NCBI GenBank assembly: GCA_030248225.1
Contig: JASANE010019278.1
Location: 1 to 64,000, forward strand
Direction of reading: 5' to 3'
Length of the DNA stretch: 64,000 nucleotides
Origin: Trileptium ribeirensis
Lineage: Eukaryota > Nematoda > Enoplea > Enoplida > Thoracostomopsidae
The translations under genes and the position numbers were made by a program. Each line of letters starts with the position of its first letter. The first letter of the stretch is position 1. The notes under the pieces were generated by a model. That model ran no database searches. It was given only the letters and a program-made list of their open reading frames with translations, and was not told where the DNA came from. Below, piece after piece: positions 60,262 through 64,000 of the stretch.

Positions 60262-61257
60262 ATGTCTAATAAATTGCTCAAAGAGTTGTGGTATGACCCT
60301 ACATCGGCATGTGCATTTTCTGACGTTGACAGACTTTATAGTGAGGCTAAGAAACATAGAAAGAATATCAAGAAGACATTTGTTGCCTCTTGGTTAGCTC
60401 ATCAAGCACTCTACACACAAACAAAAGCTGTCCCAAGAAAATTTGCTCGCCGTCATATTATAGCAACACTTGACTCGTGTTGGTCTTGTGATCTCATGGA
60501 CATTAGTGTCCTAAAGCGATTCAATTCATTCTTTTCTTATATTCTTGTGTGTGTTGATCAATTTTCAAGATTTCTCTTTTGTAAACCTTTAAAATCAAAA
60601 CGTCCTGAAAACGTCAAGAAAGCGTTTGAAGATATTTTTAGCACCTCACATCGTCAGCCTAGTTCTATAAACGTTGACAACGGCTTAGAGTTTAAAAACA
60701 AAGTTGTAAAAGAATATTTTGCAAAACAAAATATTCATGTGTATTTTACAACTGATCCAAATATCAAAAGCTCGCAAAGCGAACGTACTATTAGACTATT
60801 AAAGTCTACCATATACAAATTTTGTATGTCGCGAAAGAATTGGAGCTTTATTCAATCACTCGATAAAATTGTGAAGGGTTTAAATTCTCGAAAAATGAAG
60901 GTTTTAGGAGGAATTTCTCCTAGTGAAGTAAATCCTTCCAATCAGGCTGATATTTACGAACGAATGTATACCAAAGTAAAGTCATTCAAAACTCCGAAAT
61001 TTCAAGTAGATGATCACGTTAGGATTAAGATGAAAAAGATGCAGTTTGCAAGAGGTCACGACCTGACGTTTTCAAACGAAATTTATCAAATTAACCAAAT
61101 TTTGCATACTGATCCTGCCACGTATCGTATTTTAGATGGAAATAATTCAATTTTGAATCGAAGTTTCTATGCGACCGAATTGGTTCTTGTTCCAAATGCA
61201 GTGGAACAGAGGATTGTGATCATACCTACGCCTTCAAAGCAAAAGAGAACAATTTAA
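60262..61257 (+). CDS. int: Retroviral-type integrase (DDE), intact
   Basis: 331 residues, open from ATG to TAA. A short N-terminal helical region (residues 1-65) is followed by the RNase H-fold core: WSCDLMDI with Asp77, NVDNGLEF with Asp139 and SERTIRLLK with Glu174, a spacing close to the D,D-35-E arrangement. The C-terminal part (about 255-315) has FQVDDHVRIKMKKMQFARGH and SFYATELVLV, the SH3-like DNA-binding pattern of Polinton integrases. The enzyme joins the linear viral or transposon DNA ends to the host chromosome. It is one of two undamaged genes here. TATATATT at 60221 lies 41 bp upstream of the ATG. Confidence 0.93.
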   Translation: MSNKLLKELWYDPTSACAFSDVDRLYSEAKKHRKNIKKTFVASWLAHQALYTQTKAVPRKFARRHIIATLDSCWSCDLMDISVLKRFNSFFSYILVCVDQFSRFLFCKPLKSKRPENVKKAFEDIFSTSHRQPSSINVDNGLEFKNKVVKEYFAKQNIHVYFTTDPNIKSSQSERTIRLLKSTIYKFCMSRKNWSFIQSLDKIVKGLNSRKMKVLGGISPSEVNPSNQADIYERMYTKVKSFKTPKFQVDDHVRIKMKKMQFARGHDLTFSNEIYQINQILHTDPATYRILDGNNSILNRSFYATELVLVPNAVEQRIVIIPTPSKQKRTI

Positions 61258-61345
61258 TACTTTTTATGTCCAGAAATCTATAAATACTGAGCAGTACTGA
61301 GGTAAAATCAATTTTATAATATATATAACTTCTACTATTTACAAT

Positions 61346-61504
61346 ATGGCTCGGCATGAATGTATTCCTGTCAAAATGGTTAGTTTGGCAGGTGTGCGTA
61401 AAAAGACTAAGGTAAAAGCTGTAATAAAGGTCTAAAGAGTTCGACCTAAAAAGAAGGTCGTGTAGAAGCGGCGAACAGTCAGAAAATGCAAGACCAAAAT
61501 TTAA
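61346..61504 (+). pseudogene. Small very basic protein, virion-core candidate, two in-frame stops
   Basis: Too short for routine ORF calling. From ATG 61346 the frame reads MARHECIPVKMVSLAGVRKK, then more Lys/Arg-rich sequence, with TAA at 61433-61435, TAG at 61463-61465 and a final TAA at 61502-61504. 20 of the 50 sense codons are Lys or Arg, and composition does not change across the two stops, so the 52-codon frame was recently whole. Adenovirus core proteins (pX/mu, VII) and the core-like proteins reported in adintoviruses are small and basic in the same way. Homology is inferred from size, charge and position before the capsid gene. TATAAA lies at 61279-61284. Confidence 0.5.
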
Positions 61505-61526
61505 TTATTTTTTAGCTCCTGTAATC

Positions 61527-61559
61527 TATATAAAGCCGTAAAAACACCTAATTTTCAGT
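61527..61559 (+). promoter_or_regulatory. Major capsid promoter: TATA box and TCAGT initiator
   Basis: TATATAAA at 61527-61534 and TCAGT at 61555-61559, followed by the ATG at 61573. The box-to-initiator distance of about 30 nt is canonical. Confidence 0.65.
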
Positions 61560-61572
61560 TTTTCAACAAGAA

Positions 61573-62889
61573 ATGTCAAATACAGTAGATATGGCTCATG
61601 TAGGTACTCAGCCTTGCAATATTGATAGCTTGGCTTGGTCCGAAGTTCCATTAGTTCAAAATGCTGTTGAGGAAACCGTGCTTAAAGAGTTTACAATTAT
61701 GTCAGGTCTCCCAAATGCAAATAATTCCACCCTCACATTTAGGTTAGAAAAAGATCCAAATTGGTGTGTTGATTTAAGTTCAGTTTTTATGTTACTAAAC
61801 ATAAAGGTTTTAAATGATAAAATGCAACTTATCGCAGTTGACGAAAAGGTAGCTCCCTGCAACTTGCCAGGAAATTCCCTGTTTTCAAACCTCGATTTAA
61901 GCATAAACAACATTAAAGTTACTCTTGATGGATGAAATTTTGCTAATATGAATTATGTGTTGGCATTGACAAATTTAGAGAAAGGCGTTAAAGAGTCAAT
62001 GCAAGCCTCAATGTTCTATAAAGACACAGCTTTTTCCTTTAATAGTTTGCAAGATAACCAGGGTTTAGTACAGCGGCAAACGTTTATTTTAAAATCACAA
62101 GAATGTAATTTATATGTAAAACCATTCAACTCTGTGTTCAATTCCAGCAGATGTCTACCCACTGATTATGAGTTGCAAATAAAGCTATCGCGTCAGCCTC
62201 ACAATTTTGTTCTTGTTGAATTGAAAGGAAAATCTTACATTTTTCAAATTGATAATATTCAAGTATTTCGTAATTTTGTTAAACCCACTTCGGCATCTCA
62301 GCAGGAACAAAATAGATGTCTTGCAAGTAATAAGCTCTTTATTCCATCTCTAAGACACACACTTTATGATCATATAATTCGCAAAAATGACACAACTCAC
62401 CAGTGGATTCTAATTCCTGCCGGCAGCATGCCTAAACGTATTTATGTTTTCATGGTAAGGAAAAATGCTGCGGATGGCACCGATATAACACTCAATCCTT
62501 ATGAATTTATTCATAATAATGTAACCAATTTTACTTTGTACAAAAATGAACAACCAATATTTACAAGTGAAGGTCTCTCTTCCTCGTTTGATGGTAAAGA
62601 TTATGCTTTTGCATACTTTTCAATGTTACGTGGTCTTGGATTTGCTAATAAAAGTGTAGATATATTCTACGACGATTTTCCAGGAGGATATGCGATTTGG
62701 ATAGCTGAATTAACAGCTTCAAATTCTAGTAGCTGTGGAAATTTTGTTGAGAGTCCAAGCCAAGGATATTTAAAGATTAAATTAACCTTTAGCAAACCAG
62801 TTTCAGAAGATACGGTACTTTACGCATTGTGCGAAGAATCAACAAATTTGTTGTTTCAATCCAACAGAGTTCCAATGTATGCTTACTAA
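61573..62889 (+). pseudogene. mcp: Major capsid protein (double jelly roll), one in-frame TGA
   Basis: 438 codons from ATG 61573 to TAA 62887-62889, interrupted only by TGA at 61936-61938 (codon 122). The first jelly roll shows WCVDLSSVFMLLNIKV and VAPCNLPGNSLFSNLDLSIN, the pattern VDLS-x-x-x-L...VAP-x-N-x-L-x-S-L-F of Polinton capsid proteins. The second half has FNSSRCLPTDYELQIKLSRQ, FQIDNIQVFRNFV, GSMPKRIYVFMV, LNPYEFIHNNVTNFTLY and GYLKIKLTFSKP, and ends near the usual short aromatic C-terminus. These trimers build the capsid facets. The downstream ORF from 61948 is not a separate gene: the frame is the same. Confidence 0.85.
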
Positions 62890-62890
62890 A

Positions 62891-62958
62891 ACTCCCCCTT
62901 TCTCCCTCCCTTCCAAGGCAGGGGGGAGGGTGGTCGCTACGCAGCGCAGTTATTAATT
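62891..62958. other. C-rich then G-rich hairpin between capsid and ATPase genes
   Basis: ctttctccctcccttcc is followed by ggcaggggggagggtgg, giving a CCCTCCC/GGGAGGG stem with a short loop. A small cgctacgcagcg palindrome follows. This is the most GC-rich spot of the Polinton. Confidence 0.55.
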
Positions 62959-62974
62959 TTTACGATAATTTTCC

Positions 62975-62982
62975 TATATAAA
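62975..62982 (+). promoter_or_regulatory. TATA box of the packaging ATPase gene
   Basis: TATATAAA, 33 bp before the ATG at 63008, with an ACAGTT initiator-like sequence 20 nt downstream. Confidence 0.55.
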
Positions 62983-63007
62983 ATATAGTTTTGAACAGTT
63001 GTACAAA

Positions 63008-63673
63008 ATGGATTTCTTAACTAAAGAGGTTGAAATTGATTCCAGGATTAAGCTTAATAGCAGAATCCTTCTAGTTGGTGAATCAATGTCGGGCAAAACT
63101 GAGTTATGCTTTCGACTTTTTGCAGAAAATTGTTTTGAAGCAAAATTCGATAATATATTATTTTGTTATGATGTTTATCAACCAATCTATGATAAATTTA
63201 AAGAAATTTTGCCTGAAATTATATTTCATCAAGGATTGCCTTTAGAACAGTTAGAAGATGAAAATTTTTGGGCCAACAAATACAATTGTCTTATACTCGA
63301 CGACTTGCAACACGATGTGATAAATTCTCTAGAATGTATAAGACTATTTACAATATACAGTGATCATAGAAATATAACTGCTTTAGCACTTTTTCAAGCA
63401 ATGTATTTGAAAGGCAAATATAGTGTCATAATTAGCCGTCATATGAATCATATTTTTCTTCTTTCATGTCGTAGAGATCTTAGACAAGTATACACATTTG
63501 CTCAAAGTATTTTGCCTTACAAGGCTAAAATCTTTATGAATGTGTTTGAGGAAACTACACAATCTATACCCTTTGGTTTCATTTGGGTCAACCTATGTCC
63601 ATACAACCATCCTTTTCTCAAGTTTCGCTCCTCTCTTCCATGTGATTCTATACAAAACATATATATTATTTAA
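63008..63673 (+). CDS. FtsK/HerA-type genome-packaging ATPase, intact
   Basis: 221 residues from ATG 63008; the frame is open a few codons upstream, but the first ATG lies at the normal distance from the TATA box. Walker A is GESMSGKTEL near residue 27, and Walker B is NCLILDDLQH near residue 98. The region between and after them (IPFGFIWVNL near the end) fits the A32-like packaging ATPases of Polintons, adintoviruses and virophages. The protein pumps the linear genome into preformed capsids using ATP. It follows the capsid gene on the same strand, the usual morphogenesis module order. No damage is visible. Confidence 0.92.
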   Translation: MDFLTKEVEIDSRIKLNSRILLVGESMSGKTELCFRLFAENCFEAKFDNILFCYDVYQPIYDKFKEILPEIIFHQGLPLEQLEDENFWANKYNCLILDDLQHDVINSLECIRLFTIYSDHRNITALALFQAMYLKGKYSVIISRHMNHIFLLSCRRDLRQVYTFAQSILPYKAKIFMNVFEETTQSIPFGFIWVNLCPYNHPFLKFRSSLPCDSIQNIYII

Positions 63674-63730
63674 TGTTTACTAATATTTGTTATATATATT
63701 TTTGTACATGAATAGTTTTCAACTTAAAAA

Positions 63731-64000
63731 ATGTCAAAGTTTTACTTGATAGCATATCTAGTTTGGATATTATAGCAAATTTAGCAAGTAGCGCTAAAAT
63801 AAGAGCTTTGCTAACGCCTGCTGTTATCAAAGGTATAACCGAAATTTGCTATAATATCCTTTACACAGATTTGAACTTTGCCAAGCGTGATATATTGTAT
63901 TTGAGAAAGTATATATAAGAGTATCATAACTAAATTATCTGCTAAATCAGGTGGTATTCAGTCGAAACAAAAACTGTTGTCCAAAAACTCATTGTTTCTA
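63731..64000 (+). pseudogene. Small Polinton protein with conserved helical pattern, frameshifted, runs off the window
   Basis: From ATG 63731 a frame change at the T run 63740-63743 leads to LDSISSLDIIANLASSAKIR, TPAVIKGITEICYNILYTDL and KRDILYLRKY. A second shift in the TATATAT run at 63911-63917 leads to KSIITKLSAKSGG and KQKLLSKNSLFL. This order (ICxN-x-L segment, basic L-x-x-Y-K, then K-x-K-x-L-L) resembles a small uncharacterised protein found in many Polintons near the packaging genes. Function is unknown. Both shifts sit in simple runs, so sequencing error is possible. The gene continues beyond the window. Confidence 0.5.

Larger units (their letters stand above)
48384..64000. mobile_element. 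Polinton/Maverick (adintovirus-like) element, left part, with a nested insertion
   Basis: The gene set defines the element: protein-primed family B DNA polymerase, retroviral-type integrase, FtsK/HerA packaging ATPase, double-jelly-roll major capsid protein and penton protein. Penton and polymerase are on the minus strand, the others on the plus strand, diverging at about 59.5-59.7 kb. Each gene has a TATA box. The maturation protease normally present is not seen and would have to lie right of the window. The copy is defective: polymerase split by a 5.9-kb transposon plus a stop and a frameshift, penton frameshifted, capsid protein with one TGA. Integrase and ATPase are intact. Neither terminal inverted repeat nor target duplication could be identified. 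Confidence 0.9.

Noticed and set aside
59871..61504. Reassigned genetic code with TAA/TAG as Gln
   Set aside because: Integrase, ATPase, capsid and unknown genes all end properly at TAA, so TAA works as a stop in this element. Simple decay or biased mutation is the safer reading, although the pattern is reported as a finding.
61948..62889. Separate 313-codon gene downstream of a 120-codon gene
   Set aside because: Both are in the same frame, separated only by TGA, and together match the capsid protein from start to end.
63918..63930. Further in-frame TAA codons at Gln-like positions in the last gene
   Set aside because: The better match to the protein pattern follows from a shift in the TATATAT run, which puts those TAA codons out of frame.

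Overview
This is an animal-type nuclear window that is rich in repeats and AT. It has spliceosomal splice sites, a 28S rRNA fragment, many 5'-truncated CR1-type non-LTR retrotransposons, an LTR element and a Polinton (Maverick/adintovirus-like) element. I cannot name the phylum. No complete host gene is present, and almost everything that can be recognised is mobile or satellite DNA.

Layout. 1-8135 is a satellite array with a monomer of about 179 bp and two kinds of higher-order repeat. 8136-13640 holds a 95-bp hairpin MITE, a decayed 28S rRNA piece, a CR1-like relic and a degenerate tandem repeat. 13.6-32.6 kb is intron-like sequence filled with short repeats: three hAT-like copies, an inverted repeat pair and a 206-bp duplication. 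On its minus strand I find a chain of five small exon candidates whose splice phases all agree, which suggests an intron-rich host gene. 33.0-40.4 kb is a cluster of CR1-type retrotransposons, one apparently inserted head-on inside another. 40.9-44.4 kb holds a small R1/I-like RT relic and an LTR element with a 1-kb 5' LTR, primer-binding site, gag and a protease-like remnant.

48.4 kb to the right edge is a Polinton. On the minus strand it has a penton (minor capsid) gene and a protein-primed DNA polymerase B. On the plus strand follow an unknown ~142-codon gene, a retroviral-type integrase, a small very basic core-like protein, the double-jelly-roll major capsid protein, an FtsK/HerA packaging ATPase and a small unknown gene. 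The capsid protease and right terminus must lie beyond 64,000 if they exist. Most genes carry a TATA box 30-65 bp before the ATG. The element is inactive as it stands: a 5.9-kb Foldback-like transposon with 30-bp palindromic subrepeats splits the polymerase gene, and several genes have stops or frameshifts. The integrase and ATPase are open.

Most promising for follow-up: the Foldback-like insertion, the candidate spliceosomal intron cutting polymerase motif B, the basic core-protein candidate, the concentration of in-frame stops at Gln or Trp positions, the phase-consistent host exon chain, and the satellite's two higher-order periods with a conserved 25-bp dyad.
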